A DNA stretch of 64,000 nucleotides, taken from the NCBI GenBank assembly GCA_051294375.1, contig CM119265.1, positions 12,636,582 through 12,700,581 on the forward strand. Reading direction: 5' to 3'. This document shows, piece by piece, positions 24,327-34,916 of the stretch (position 1 is the first letter of the stretch; the number at the start of each line of letters is the position of its first letter). The notes below the pieces were generated by a model. That model had not been told where the DNA came from and did not search any database. It saw nothing but the letters and a program-made list of their open reading frames with translations. This DNA is from Paraspadella gotoi. Taxonomy: Eukaryota > Chaetognatha. Both the position numbers and the translations under genes were made by a program.

Positions 24327-24811
24327 TAATTCCGAAACACAATGAAACAGAAAGGAAATTATACAAACACTTTATTTAAAGAAGTAATGGCCTTGAAGGA
24401 AATGGGAACGAATAAACGTGAGTCTACAGAATTGTTTGATGAAAAGTGTGAAAATCATGATTAACAATCACATAATTCTGGCGTACAGAACTGAATGACT
24501 TATTGGTAATACTTAATTGGTAAAGATTATTAGTGTATACGCCGTTTTCAGTGTGCAAAGACTGCAATTTTTACTGCGTTCCTTCGACTTCGCGCCGTCT
24601 CTGTTGAAGGCGTTTCTTCTCCTAGATTTCGCGAGAAACTTCAACGTTTTCAAGGTGAAAGTAAAACGGAAATTTTCTCTTTCGAAAAATTATCATGAAA
24701 TCTCGATGGACCTTTTTTAATTCTCTAAAGTCTTTGTTTTTAGAATTTTGAATATGCGAAATTTAATCCTTGTAAACAAAACATATTTAACGTTTCAAAA
24801 TCTAGTAATTG

Positions 24812-24917
<106 letters not shown>

Positions 24918-26531
24918 GAAAAATGGTTTTGGGCATTTTCTTGATTTTCTCCGGAGACTCCGACGAAACGATAAATAAAAATGAATAAAAATGAATAAAA
25001 AGTAATAAAAAGGTATAAAATGATGGAAAAGAAAAAGAAAGCGATATTTTTTTAAATACAATTTTTCAAATATTTTATTACGTTTTCAGTGAAATTCCCT
25101 GGTTTGTTTCGTTTTAAAACAGAAATCCAAAATTTTTTTCATACACGTTTTAGATTATAAAAAAGTGTAATCTGCCTGATAACTACTTTAAAATTATCGT
25201 TTGGATATTTGCTAATCTAAAGAGCAAACTGTTGTGAATCGTCTGTCTCATTTGATCCGAGCTAATTTTATCAAAATGAAAAAAATATAAAGCGATAATT
25301 TGTAAACAATCATGAAAGAGTAAAAACAAAGTTTTATCGTTATAAATTATTTCAGGCATATAAAACAGCACAAAATACATAAGTTAAATAATGAACATTA
25401 GGTAGATATATTTATCAGGTTGGCAATTCCGTGTCACTATCATCGCATGCCCTATAATGTTTTAGAGTCTATCCCCTTGTCTTTTTTTAACAATCCTCAT
25501 TTCACCTTTTACATTCTCCTTTTCACTCCTCTATTCATTTCATTTTTTTTTCGCCTTCTAGGCTGTATCGGTAAATCGCGGTAGAGGCCCAGAAAGCCCT
25601 AGGGAGTGCCAGAAACCTAGAGACAGAGTCGGAAAACCAGATCCAGCGGAGAATAGAACCAGGATTAAACGGGGAAACAGATACTATGACATGCTGTCGT
25701 TTATTTAATAGAGAATCTCAGGAATCATCGGTAAGGGGACGGCGACGTTTAAGGCGACTTCGAAAACGACTCCGATGAAGACGATAACGACGAAGACGAC
25801 AATCATCAAACTTAAAGGCATCGAAGACAATTCTCAAGATGACAAATATATCGAAACCACGATTCAAACAGACGAAAACAACAACGTCAACGACAACCAC
25901 GAAGAAGATAATTTTATTTCATCTTTTCGACCACGACATTTCCGCAAAACCTTCGCTCGTTTTCTTTCTCAAGAAAAAAAGAACAGAGATTTTCTCATTC
26001 CTTTCCTCTTTTTTTGATCCAGATTTCCTATTTTCTTTTTTCCTTTTTAATTCCCCTTTTCTTCCGTTTTTTCCCCCTTCGCACGTCATTTTCCACCTTT
26101 TTCGCCCACCCCACCTCTCCCGCCTCCGCCGCCTCCGCCTTCCTCATTTTTCTTATGAGAACCTCTTTTCGAGAGTGATAACGGCGAGGACGGGGTGGGT
26201 AGAGTGAGAGCGAGAGAGCGAGAGAGTGAGAGCGAGAGGATTAGAAGGAAAGGAAAAAGTGAAAGATGAATATAAATGTGCTTTATATGAAAATATCCGA
26301 GACGTTATTGAGTTAATGAGTCTCATTTTTTTCTCGCCTCTGGCCGCTACAACAGTTGTTCGCTGCAGCAAGTTTTTCCTCTATATCTTCCGTTGGCTGC
26401 CGCATTTTTCCCCCTGCTCCTCTCAGGCAACTCTTTAAAAAATAAATTGAAAAATTTGGACTATACTGAAGCAATATTCACGGTCTCTCCTAAATTCACA
26501 AACTCCAAACATCCCAAGATAATTGTATTTG

Positions 26532-29111
26532 TCACTTAGTCTTCTCATTCGCCGGCCAAAGACTCGGCGACGGAGATTTGGAGAAATTTGGCGAAAGCAG
26601 ACGCCCCGTCTTGGGCGGCAACGGTTCCATCCGTGCGTGAGAAGGCGCTTTATTCAGTGAGTGACGTGGCCCCTCAATCTCGAGGCGAGTCGAAGTATCG
26701 CCCGGCGATAAAAGCTGCGGCGGCGGAAGAGGCGGGGGAGGAAGCGGCGACGTCGCGTCGGCGGACGCTGGCGGCGACGGCGCGGCGATCGGCGCATCGT
26801 CGGATTGAACTCCGAACCATTCCATCATTTTGCGCCGTCGATCCGAAGTCTCTAGCATCGATTCCAATTGTCTTTCAATTTCTTCCCGAGTAAATTTCGT
26901 TTTCCTCGTCGTTTCAAGGTTCGTCTCCGATCGCGCCGTCGTAGTTCCATCCGTGCCTTTTTCTTCCTCGTCCTCAATTAAGAAAATATCCTGGTTTTTA
27001 TCGTTCTTTTCCCGCCGCCTCGGAGATTGCTCCGCCGGGTCGGCTCGTTTCCCTTCGTTACAATCATCCGCGGACGAATCCATTGAATCCGCTCTTCGTT
27101 GCGTTGAATCGGAATTGCGATGGAATTTTTTTCTCTCATCGACGGATTCTGCGGAGCGAGGTCGCTTTTCATCGAAGACGTCGTCGTCGTCGTCGTCGTC
27201 GTCGTCGCAAAGTTGCGAACGACGAGCTTTACTTTGTTCTTTACGTTCTCTTCTCTCGTTCGAGGGTTCTCCTAAACTATGCATAACTTCCACGCTTATC
27301 TCTTGAACGTTGGTCACTTGTTTATAGAAAGTCTTTTGTACGAGTTGTGGACTGTCCGACGTTACGTTTAAAACGCTTGTAAAAGCTTCGTTTGTATCAA
27401 AACTTTGTTGAGAAGCTATATTAATTTTCTGATTTCGGTTTTTGCTTTTATTTCCATTTTTTATGGAAATTTTTGTTAATTTAAGTGGCCTTTTCTTTCT
27501 CACGGAATAATAGTCGTTCATTTTTTTCTCGTGCCGTTGATTGACTCCAATGGCCTGGTCGGTTTTTATTTGTTTTTGTGATTTGTCTAATTCCATTTGA
27601 CCAGATTTTACTTTGGCTTTTCCCGGTCGATCGGGCGAACCCGATTCGAGCTCTCGACTTTTAATTTTCTTCCAGAGATCCTCGTTAACTTTTTTAAGCT
27701 TTTCCCTAAAGTCTTTCGCCTTGTTTCTATCAGTATTCATCCGACTATCCATCTTTCCTTGTTGAAAATTGAACTTGGAGATATTTTCTCCATCGTTGTA
27801 AATTTCATTCTTGACTCGAAGTTTGTTCACTTCTTCGATATATACCAAATTCGTACCGAGCGTTTCTCCAGTGATAGCTTGCGCTTTCAGTTTTTGATTC
27901 GCGTCATCAAAATTGTTTTCAACGGTATCAATGTTTTCATCGCATCTTCTTAATTCGACTTCACTTTTAATCGAATTGACAACAAAAACCTGATTGTCTA
28001 AGTCATTCCTATTCTCTGCAGTTTCATTGTCACTAACTTCAACTTTAATTGTTTCTATTTTAACTGGATTTTCAACTTCGATAATTTCCTCATTGATTTC
28101 GCAGTCGTTTTCCTCAGTTATGGCATCCGTATTTTTCTTAGCTAAATTATTCGTAATAACAAATTTGTCTCCTTCGATCGCTTCGTCAGCGTTATCAGAA
28201 TCGCTTATCTCACTTTCAAAATTGCAAATCGCGAAATCGTGATCGGATTGGTTCTTTTTTCCTTCACAATTGCGTTCCTTATTTTGTGATACTTTTTCTT
28301 GTTTGATATCCACCTCGGCGTTTAAATTGTCGCCCGCATTCTTGTGATAATCGGCAATTACGGTTTCGCATTCGAGGTCAGAAAATCCGGAATCCTCTTT
28401 GACAATTTTGTCGACGACTTCGTGGCCTTCGGAATCATGGCCTTCATCTTCATGGCCAATATCTTCATCGCCGCCATCAACTTGGCTATTATTTTTGTTG
28501 TCATCGTTATTTTTTTGTCCATTGTCTTTGAGGCCGGAATCCAAGTGGCCGTTATCGTCTCCACCATCACTGTGGCCGTTTTCTTTGTGGCCATCGTCTT
28601 TGAGGTCGACGTCTCTGCGACAATCGCTTTCCCGGTCGATATATTTAAGGCCATTCACTTGGCGATTATTGTCTCGCAGGCAGTGAACTTCGTGGCCGAC
28701 TTCGTTTGGGTCGTTCTCTTTTTGTCCGTCCGCTTTTAGTCCGTCCGCTGTCAGTCCGTCCTCTGTGACCCGAGAGTTTATGTCTTGAACCAACGTCTCG
28801 TCATGATTCTCAGGTCTCGTACCTTTGACCTTGATTTGACAAGACGGGCACAGGAGTTCGTAGACGGCTAATAACATTTCCTGCATCGATAGAAATGGAA
28901 ATACATTGGCTGGAAAGAGAGAGAAAGAAAAAGCGAAAGAAGGAAAGAAAAAATAAATTAAACAACTAAAGAAAAAGAGTCTCACCTGTGCTTTCATCAC
29001 CGACGCAACTTGCATCTGCAAGGTAAACATCATTTGTTGTATTGGGAGGACGGCTTGCCCGTTGTGACTGATGTTAGCCTCGGTCGGCTCAAAGTTTGTG
29101 ACGGTTGTCAT
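26532..29111 (-). CDS. Gene A: CPSC-motif low-complexity protein, paralogue of gene B
   Basis: Coding exons are 29111-28986 (42 codons) and 28880-26532, split by a 105-nt phase-0 intron (GTGAG...CAG) that also happens to be open. The spliced product is 824 residues. The N-terminus has a Gln/Met-rich helix (VLPIQQMMFTLQMQVASVMK), then EMLLAVYELLCPSCQIKVKG with a single CxxC. The middle is acidic and polar, with Asn-Gly-His/Asp repeats (about 28,430-28,780) and a run of nine Asp (27,177-27,205). Basic clusters follow (KKRPLKLTK). The C-terminal part has TREEIERQLESMLE...KMMEWFG, then a Pro-rich tail. I do not recognise the family. Most of the chain is probably disordered; a nuclear location is a guess from the basic clusters. 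Confidence 0.75.
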   Translation of the reverse strand: MTTVTNFEPTEANISHNGQAVLPIQQMMFTLQMQVASVMKAQVRLFFFSCLIYFFFPSFAFSFSLFPANVFPFLSMQEMLLAVYELLCPSCQIKVKGTRPENHDETLVQDINSRVTEDGLTADGLKADGQKENDPNEVGHEVHCLRDNNRQVNGLKYIDRESDCRRDVDLKDDGHKENGHSDGGDDNGHLDSGLKDNGQKNNDDNKNNSQVDGGDEDIGHEDEGHDSEGHEVVDKIVKEDSGFSDLECETVIADYHKNAGDNLNAEVDIKQEKVSQNKERNCEGKKNQSDHDFAICNFESEISDSDNADEAIEGDKFVITNNLAKKNTDAITEENDCEINEEIIEVENPVKIETIKVEVSDNETAENRNDLDNQVFVVNSIKSEVELRRCDENIDTVENNFDDANQKLKAQAITGETLGTNLVYIEEVNKLRVKNEIYNDGENISKFNFQQGKMDSRMNTDRNKAKDFREKLKKVNEDLWKKIKSRELESGSPDRPGKAKVKSGQMELDKSQKQIKTDQAIGVNQRHEKKMNDYYSVRKKRPLKLTKISIKNGNKSKNRNQKINIASQQSFDTNEAFTSVLNVTSDSPQLVQKTFYKQVTNVQEISVEVMHSLGEPSNERRERKEQSKARRSQLCDDDDDDDDDVFDEKRPRSAESVDERKKFHRNSDSTQRRADSMDSSADDCNEGKRADPAEQSPRRREKNDKNQDIFLIEDEEEKGTDGTTTARSETNLETTRKTKFTREEIERQLESMLETSDRRRKMMEWFGVQSDDAPIAAPSPPASADATSPLPPPPLPPPQLLSPGDTSTRLEIEGPRHSLNKAPSHARMEPLPPKTGRLLSPNFSKSPSPSLWPANEKTK
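28881..28985 (-). other. Intron of gene A (105 nt)
   Basis: GTGAGA donor and a TCGATGCAG acceptor, phase 0. Gene B has an intron at the equivalent place, between the Gln-rich helix and the CPxC block, which supports both the splice call and common ancestry. Confidence 0.75.
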
Positions 29112-29121
29112 TGTAATTTCA

Positions 29122-29407
29122 CTAAAATTTAAGCGCTTGAATTCGAGTTTTTTTACATATTACCGTTGATACTTATTTTTAGAATAACTGGATGAAAAAG
29201 CATTATTATTCAAAGAGCCATTGAAAACGTTAAAAATTTTGGGTTGTAAAATGTTCGTGCGGAGAGCTTGAGAGAGAGAAAGAATTTAACTGATTCATTG
29301 CGTGCAAGAAAATTTAAAAAAGAAATCTTCTCGGAGCGAATTTAAGATCAAGCCAAAAAAAACTGTTCAGATTCACAATAAAAATCAAGCGGGAGAAGGA
29401 TTTTTAC
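29122..29407 (-). other. Probable 5'-UTR intron of gene A
   Basis: Donor GTAAAA after GGTCAGG (29408) and acceptor TTTTAG just before TGAAATTACAATG, 10 nt upstream of the start codon. This would place the transcription start above 29,410, near the CCAAT boxes. Confidence 0.4.
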
Positions 29408-29425
29408 CCTGACCTCTCCTGGACA

Positions 29426-29510
29426 CACGTGGTGTGTGGCCGGCGATTGACTTCAACCGTATCATGATCGAAAGCTCTGATTGGTCGGTCGGTCCCCCGA
29501 CAGGGATTGG
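29426..29510 (-). promoter_or_regulatory. Gene A promoter: two CCAAT boxes and an E-box
   Basis: On the minus strand, CCGCCAATCCC (29506-29510 core) and CCGACCAATCAG (29480-29484 core) are spaced 26 bp apart, a typical NF-Y arrangement. CACGTG lies at 29426-29431, just downstream. The position upstream of the presumed 5'-UTR exon fits a promoter of gene A. Confidence 0.5.
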
Positions 29511-29741
29511 CGGAGAAGCGAAAGTGTAAATCGATAAATAGAATGGAAAAAATGAATCTCGGGGACTTGAAATAAAATTTTAACGGGGACAGAAAAAATC
29601 GGACCGAGGTTGAAAGAGAAATCAATCCAAAAAATGTGAATGGATGAGACAAAGTAAACAAACGATAAATTGTGACAAAGATAAAGAGTTTAGTGTTTCA
29701 TCGACTTCCCCGACGGACTAGAGACGGCGAAACCGTTTCGA

Positions 29742-29745
<4 letters not shown>

Positions 29746-29782
<37 letters not shown>
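29746..29782. repeat. (GA)n microsatellite
   Basis: A 37-bp GA run upstream of the gene A promoter. Confidence 0.9.
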
Positions 29783-29783
<1 letters not shown>

Positions 29784-30000
29784 AGGCTAATCGGATTCTC
29801 TATTGTTTTGTATTTCGATTCGACCAGTTTTAATTTCTTTCGCTTCGTTTTTCGTTTTTCTTTTTGCGGAATAAATTAGTGTTGGCTATTGCAGCATCTC
29901 TAGATCCGGGTAATGGAGTACTATAAGAAATACTTCGACCAAACTAATATTGATTGTTCGATGTTTATTTTTAAACAAATTAAATCATTTTTTTGATTCT

Positions 30001-30250
30001 ATGAAATTGGTACAACCAATATAAAAATTATCCATTCATTTAATAAATAAGCTATCTTGCCCCTGACTTTGGACAGGCTTTGGTGGTTTAAGGCCTCCAT
30101 CACTCTTACAAGATAATGACATAGCAGGTCCCTGCAAGGTTTCAATCAAGACTCTCTCACAGTCTCGTTTATTCACTCCCAGAGTACCTGGCTTCCCTAT
30201 CAATGAAGTGGTATAATATTTCAAAGAATGTTTCAATTGTATGAAAAGAC
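30001..30250 (+). mobile_element. Same dispersed element, second full copy
   Basis: Starts ATGAAATTGGTACAACCAAT and ends ATGAAAAGAC, matching the boundaries of the 13.2-kb insertion in opposite orientation. Near its start ATTGGTACAACCAAT can fold into a small hairpin. No target-site duplication is evident. A 66-codon open frame inside it has no recognisable product. Confidence 0.6.
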
Positions 30251-30305
30251 CACTCCCTTAAGTATTAGATCCGCACTAGCATCAAAATACAAGGAGCTGA
30301 ATTTT

Positions 30306-30395
30306 ATGAAATTGGTACAACCAATATAAAAATTATCCATTCATTTAATAAATAAGCTATCTTGCCCCTGACTTTGGACAGGCTTTGGTGGTTTA
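30306..30395 (+). mobile_element. Truncated copy of the dispersed element
   Basis: Repeats the first 90 bp of 30,001-30,250 almost exactly, only 56 bp downstream of it, and stops at GGTGGTTTA. This is either a nested or tandem partial insertion or an assembly repeat. Confidence 0.6.
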
Positions 30396-30518
30396 TATTA
30401 TTCTTTATTTAACAGATTACTTCTTAGTTCTATTCTGATTCATTTTGTACATAAATTAGAAATTACCAATAATTTATTAGAACAGGTATATTATTAAACG
30501 ATGAGGACAAAATCAAAT

Positions 30519-33500
30519 TCATGTCATGTCCCGTCGTGGGGACCAAAAATTTAAAGAGTTCTGAGAAAAATTTGGACAGAAGTTTCGAAATTCAGAATTT
30601 CCCTCGGGAAGATACGGATTTAAACCCGATTGTATCTCGTGCGAAAAGTTCGGGGGAGTCTGAAGAAGCCCTTTCTGCGGATATTCCGGAACGTTATATG
30701 GATTTGGAACGTCAGTGCGTTGCAGATCGTCAAAGTTACATTGTAGCGTAGCGTTACATCGAGCCGAAGCGTCAAAGCGTGCCTGTCCATCGCAGTGTCC
30801 AGGAAATTCAATCTGTGTCGGAGCGTCAAACTGTGCCGGATCGTCATAGTGACCATAACCGTCAAAGCGTGCTTGAGCGTGATACTTTGGCGGAGCTTGA
30901 AAATGTGCAGAACCTTCATAATGCGCCGGACCGTCGCGTGAAAATGCACTCCACCTATGAAATTTTCTTTCCTGCATCGAGCCAGGTCGGCGATCGTTAT
31001 AAGAGGTATTTTGTTTCCCCGAAGACTTGTTCCAACGCCCCTTTGCGACGAATGCTTTGTAACGCTTCTTGCGATTGGTGAAACACTTTCCCGCTGCAAA
31101 GACTTGGTTCGACGTATTTGATTGGTTCTCGTCCTCGGCGACGTCAGTGGTCGTCGTTTCGTCGAACCATTCCACAAATTTGCTCTCTAGCATTTTCTTG
31201 CAGGGAAAGAATCTGCTCTCGTAAAAACGAGTCAACTGTTTCTCGATTTCTTCGCGAGTGTAATCCTTTCTGACGGATGCTTGGAGTCCGGCCTTTTCGC
31301 GACCGGATGCGTCGTCCCATTCGGAGATCTGAAAGTAGAGATACTCCAAACGATCGCCGAGAAACGCGGGATTATCGGGCGTTGACGAAGACGGCTGCCA
31401 GGCGGAGTTTATGTCGGTCAACAGAGAAGCGATAGATCCGTTAGGAGAATTAGAAGTCCCACTTTCATCTTCCACCTCGATTCGTTTCTTTTTGTTCGGT
31501 TCAAGTGACAACTCTGTTTCTTTGAATGGCCTTTTATTCTCGCGTTCACTCAACGTTTCGTTTTTTACATTTTCATTTGTCAATTTCTCATTTTTGCTTC
31601 CTTCTGCTTCGTTCCCGTTATTTCCTTTTACATTATCGGCATTATCTTTCTCGGTAGTATCTTTTCCGGAATTATCTTTTCCGGTATTATCTTTCCCGTC
31701 ATTATCTTTTCCGTCATTTTCTTTCCGAGCATTATCTTTCCTAACATTCGTTTTGTCGTCATTTGTTTTCCCGTCATTTGTATTCCCGGCATTCTTTTTC
31801 CCGTCATTCTCTTTCCCGTCATTCGTTTTCCCGGCATTTGTCTTGTCGTCATTTATTTTCCCGTCATTCGTTTTCCCAGTATTCTCTTTCCCGTCATTCA
31901 TTTTCCCGTCATTCATTTTCCCAGCATTTGTCTTGTCATTTATTTTCCCGTCATTCGTTTTCCCAGTATTCTCTTTCCCGTTCATTTTTCTCCCATCATT
32001 TGTTTTCCCGTCATTCGTTTTCCCAGTATTCTCTTTCCCGTCATTGCAGTTTTCCCAGCATTTGTCTTGTCATTTCGTTTTCCCCGCATTCTCTTTCCCG
32101 TCATTCTCTTTCCCATCTTTCCTTTTCCCGTCATTCCCTTTCCCCCCTTCGGTGCCATCGTCTTCCCCTTCCTCTGTTATTCTTTCCTCCCTCCCCTCCT
32201 CTCCCCTTAACTCCCCTTCCTCCCTTTCCTCAAATTCTTCCTCCTCGTCGCTTTCGATAAAATTTCCGCGCCTCGATTCGCCCTCCTTCCACGTCTCTTC
32301 CTTCTCCTTAGAATTTTCCATTTCTCCCGGTTTCTCTTCTATTATCTCCTTTTTCTTTTTCATTTTTTCCTTCTTCCGAATTTTATCTTTGGGTTCGCTT
32401 CCGTCTTCGTTAGACGCTGAAAGGGTTTCCTCCTCGCCCGCCTTCCTCTCCACTTTCTCCGATCCCGATCTCTCATTTTTCTTTTCCTCCCCTCTCTCTT
32501 CTTCTCCGTTCCTCGGCGTTTGACTTTCCTCTTTCGTTCGATTCTTTTCATTCTCCTCGTCGGTCTCCTCCCTTTTTCTCTTCGACCTTTCCTTCTCGTT
32601 GTCTTTCATAGATTTCTTCCTTTTCCTCTCTTTCTCGGGACGAAGATGTTCGACCGTGCGTCCTTCCCGTTTCTCATCTCTTTCCTCTCCCTCTTCCGCT
32701 TCCTCCCTTTTTTCTCCGCCGTCCTTCCTTCCTTCCTCCTTCCCCGCTCCTTCTCCCTCCCAACTTTCCGCCCCGCCTCCCCATTTCTCCCTCCGTTCTT
32801 TTAATTCCTCCAAATCGAAAATTCTCGATTCTTTTTCATTCGGAAATATTTTTTTCTGTTTTTCTTTCGTTTCTTCCGTTTCTCCTTTGCCGGAAGAGGC
32901 GGATAATTTATCCTTCTTTCCGGCAGAGGAGAAAAGTTTTTTTTTAGTCTCGGCTGGAGAAGAATGTCCCGTTTTATGAGTAGCGGAAAATTCTTGCTTT
33001 TTAACTGCAAAGTTGATACTTTTTGATTTCTCTTCGCTGGGAAATTTGTTTTTTCCGTCTAAAGTCGAACTAGAAGATTTATCCTTTCCAGCGGAGGTGG
33101 TTCCATTGTGTTTGGGAGAAGAGGAAGAACTTTTTCTTTCAACGGAATGAGAACTTCTGTTTTGTTTAGCAAAGGGCGTTTTCCTTTCTTCCTCCTTTTC
33201 CGTTTTTCTCGCAGTTGAGGAACGTTCGTTATTTTGGGAAACATTTCCCGTATTCGTGGAACTCACGGAAGAAATTTCATTTGTTTTAGCGGAATTAAAA
33301 AGGTCCTTCTCTTTTCCGGCGGAATGACATTGCTTTACTTTTCTCGAGGAAGAAGATGTTGTTTCGTTTCCGGAGAGTTTGATTTTTTCCAATGAAGATT
33401 TATTTTTCGAACTGGATGAAGATTTTTTTCGTACGGAGGAGGAATGTTCTTTATTTCCGGACGACCGGGGCGAATCTTTGTTTTTATCGGCAAAGGAAAC

Positions 33501-34265
33501 TGATTCTTCCCCTTTTTCGATCGACGGGTGAGACTTTTCCGGTTTCCCAGCGAGGGAAGATTTTTCCGCTTTACATACCGAAGACGATCCCGACGAGTTT
33601 GTTCCCTTAATTTTCTCTCTCGAACTTTTTTCTTTCTTCTTTTCGATTTTCACGTTTTTTCCGTCTTCTCCGAAACTCGCGCTCAAAGCAACGTTTTCAC
33701 GATTCGCGCTCAAACCGCGTTTCACGGATCCGTCGAGAATTTCGCCTTTCGTCGGAATCTCCGCGCAGCTGGATTTAGCAAATCCCGCTTTCTGATCGCC
33801 GTCAAAATCCGCGTCATCTTTCACGCCCACGTCTTTTCGATTTCCGGCAAAACTCGCTTCTTTTTCGTCTAGTTTTCGATCAGCGGCGTCGTCTTTTTCC
33901 TTTTTGTTCGAGATTGCGGCGTCTTTTCGGCGCCCCGTTGAGGGTTCGTCGAGCGAACCGGAGTCGATTTGTTGCGGCGACGTCCAACTTTTGACGCTGA
34001 TCTTGATGCGACACGTTGGGCAGACGATTTCATAGATGCGAAGTAAGAAGTTCTGGGGAGAAATTTTTAGACAATCTAAATTGCAAGTCCGCTGGTTCGT
34101 ATTATTCGTTATTATCCTACTTACTTCCAGCTCGGTAGCGACGTGCCGCTGCATCTGCAGCAACAACAGTGCGTCTTCCATGCTGTAAAGTGAAGTCGAA
34201 GGGTTGCCGAGGAGTCCGTCAGGCTTGCCAGAATCGTAGACGTTTGGCAGAGGTTTTGAATCCAT
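30519..34265 (-). CDS. Gene B: CPTC-motif giant low-complexity protein, paralogue of gene A
   Basis: Exon 1 is 34265-34125 (47 codons). A 72-nt phase-0 intron (GTAAGTAGG...CCCCAG) follows, then exon 2 from 34052 to the stop at 30519. The total is about 1,224 codons with one in-frame TGA at 32,070. The N-terminus is MDSKPLPNVYDSGKP..., a Leu/Gln helix (DALLLLQMQRHVATELE) and NFLLRIYEIVCPTCRIKI. Ser/Lys-rich repeats, a Glu/Lys/Arg-rich stretch and GKxND pentapeptide repeats follow. After these come an NLS-like PNKKKRIE, then YTREEIEKQLTRFYES...KMLESKFVEWFDE, and a tail with repeated A-x-F-D motifs. The TGA lies between indels of +1 and +2 in a 15-nt repeat and is probably a sequence error. Family unrecognised; not a known enzyme. 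Confidence 0.7.
31630..32145 (-). repeat. 15-nt coding minisatellite (GKxND repeats) in gene B
   Basis: Dozens of 15-nt units of the type GGGAAAACGAATGAC encode Gly-Lys-x-Asn-Asp and variants (GKENT, DKTNA, GKDND). Unit order is irregular. Two unit-internal indels near 32,030-32,072 create and then cancel a frameshift. Confidence 0.85.
34053..34124 (-). other. Intron of gene B (72 nt)
   Basis: Canonical GTAAGT donor and a TTCTCCCCAG acceptor, phase 0, at the position equivalent to the gene A intron. Confidence 0.75.
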
Positions 34266-34559
34266 AATTCTCTAAATATTCGATCCAGTTTCTTTTATTT
34301 TTTGTTAAAATATTTTTACGAAATCGTTTGTTAGGAGAGGCGGGCTTGTTGTCGTTTTAATTTCCAGCTTACGACTTTTACCACGACGCTCCTCGGGTCG
34401 AAAGTCTTCCTCCTTAAAAGACTTTTACCAATTTAACGAAAACACTTTTGGTTTTCAACATTTGTTCAAGTTTCTGCGAAACAGTTTTGGAAAAGAAATT
34501 GGGTCTAAAAATGAAAACAATCCTTTTTATTTTTTATTTTTTATTTTTTTATTTTTTTA

Positions 34560-34566
34560 ATTTTTA
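34560..34566 (-). terminator. Possible polyadenylation signal AATAAA
   Basis: AATAAA on the minus strand, downstream of a possible short terminal exon at about 34,700-34,810 (after CTGTATTTTCAG). Weak, because A/T runs make such hexamers common here. Confidence 0.2.
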
Positions 34567-34873
34567 TTCGTGAGAGCAAAAACTTTAGGATTGACCTGAA
34601 ATAATTTAATTAAGGGCCTCATTTCTCTCGAACTTGATTCAAAATGAGGCGGCTTCGTTCACTTTTTCTAGGCTTCAACAATTCTTAAAGTAGGCTTTCG
34701 CTAACCTAAGCTGCTGCTTTTCCCCGATGCGGAATCCCTACTGCTGCGTCCAGGCTGCCGAGTTCGGCTTCCAACTCACGGCTCTGAAATTCCCCAGCAG
34801 CTGAAAATACAGAACACAATGTCACGAGGATCACACCCAAAAAAAATATTGGTTCATTCCTCGGGAGACGTGA

Positions 34874-34876
<3 letters not shown>

Positions 34877-34906
<30 letters not shown>

Positions 34907-34916
34907 GCGGCGGCGG
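34877..34916. repeat. (GTC)n/(GGC)n trinucleotide repeat
   Basis: About ten GTC units followed by GGC units in the flank upstream of gene B. In the noisy copies (about 40,765-40,800 and 46,495-46,525) the same place has shorter, interrupted GTC arrays. Confidence 0.85.

Noticed and set aside
27597-28739. Several 80-131-codon plus-strand frames opposite gene A
   Set aside because: They are antisense shadows of gene A with hydrophobic composition derived from its acidic codons.
31411-32523. 370-codon plus-strand frame opposite gene B (Phe/Ser/Pro-rich)
   Set aside because: It mirrors the low-complexity coding repeats of gene B. Gene B has the conserved ends, intron and paralogue; this frame has none.
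34700-34812. Possible short minus-strand exon after CTGTATTTTCAG (LLGNFRAVSWKPNSAAWTQQ, stop)
   Set aside because: Units 2 and 3 read the same stretch in other frames, and no upstream exon or phase partner was found. It could also be a 5'-UTR exon of gene B.
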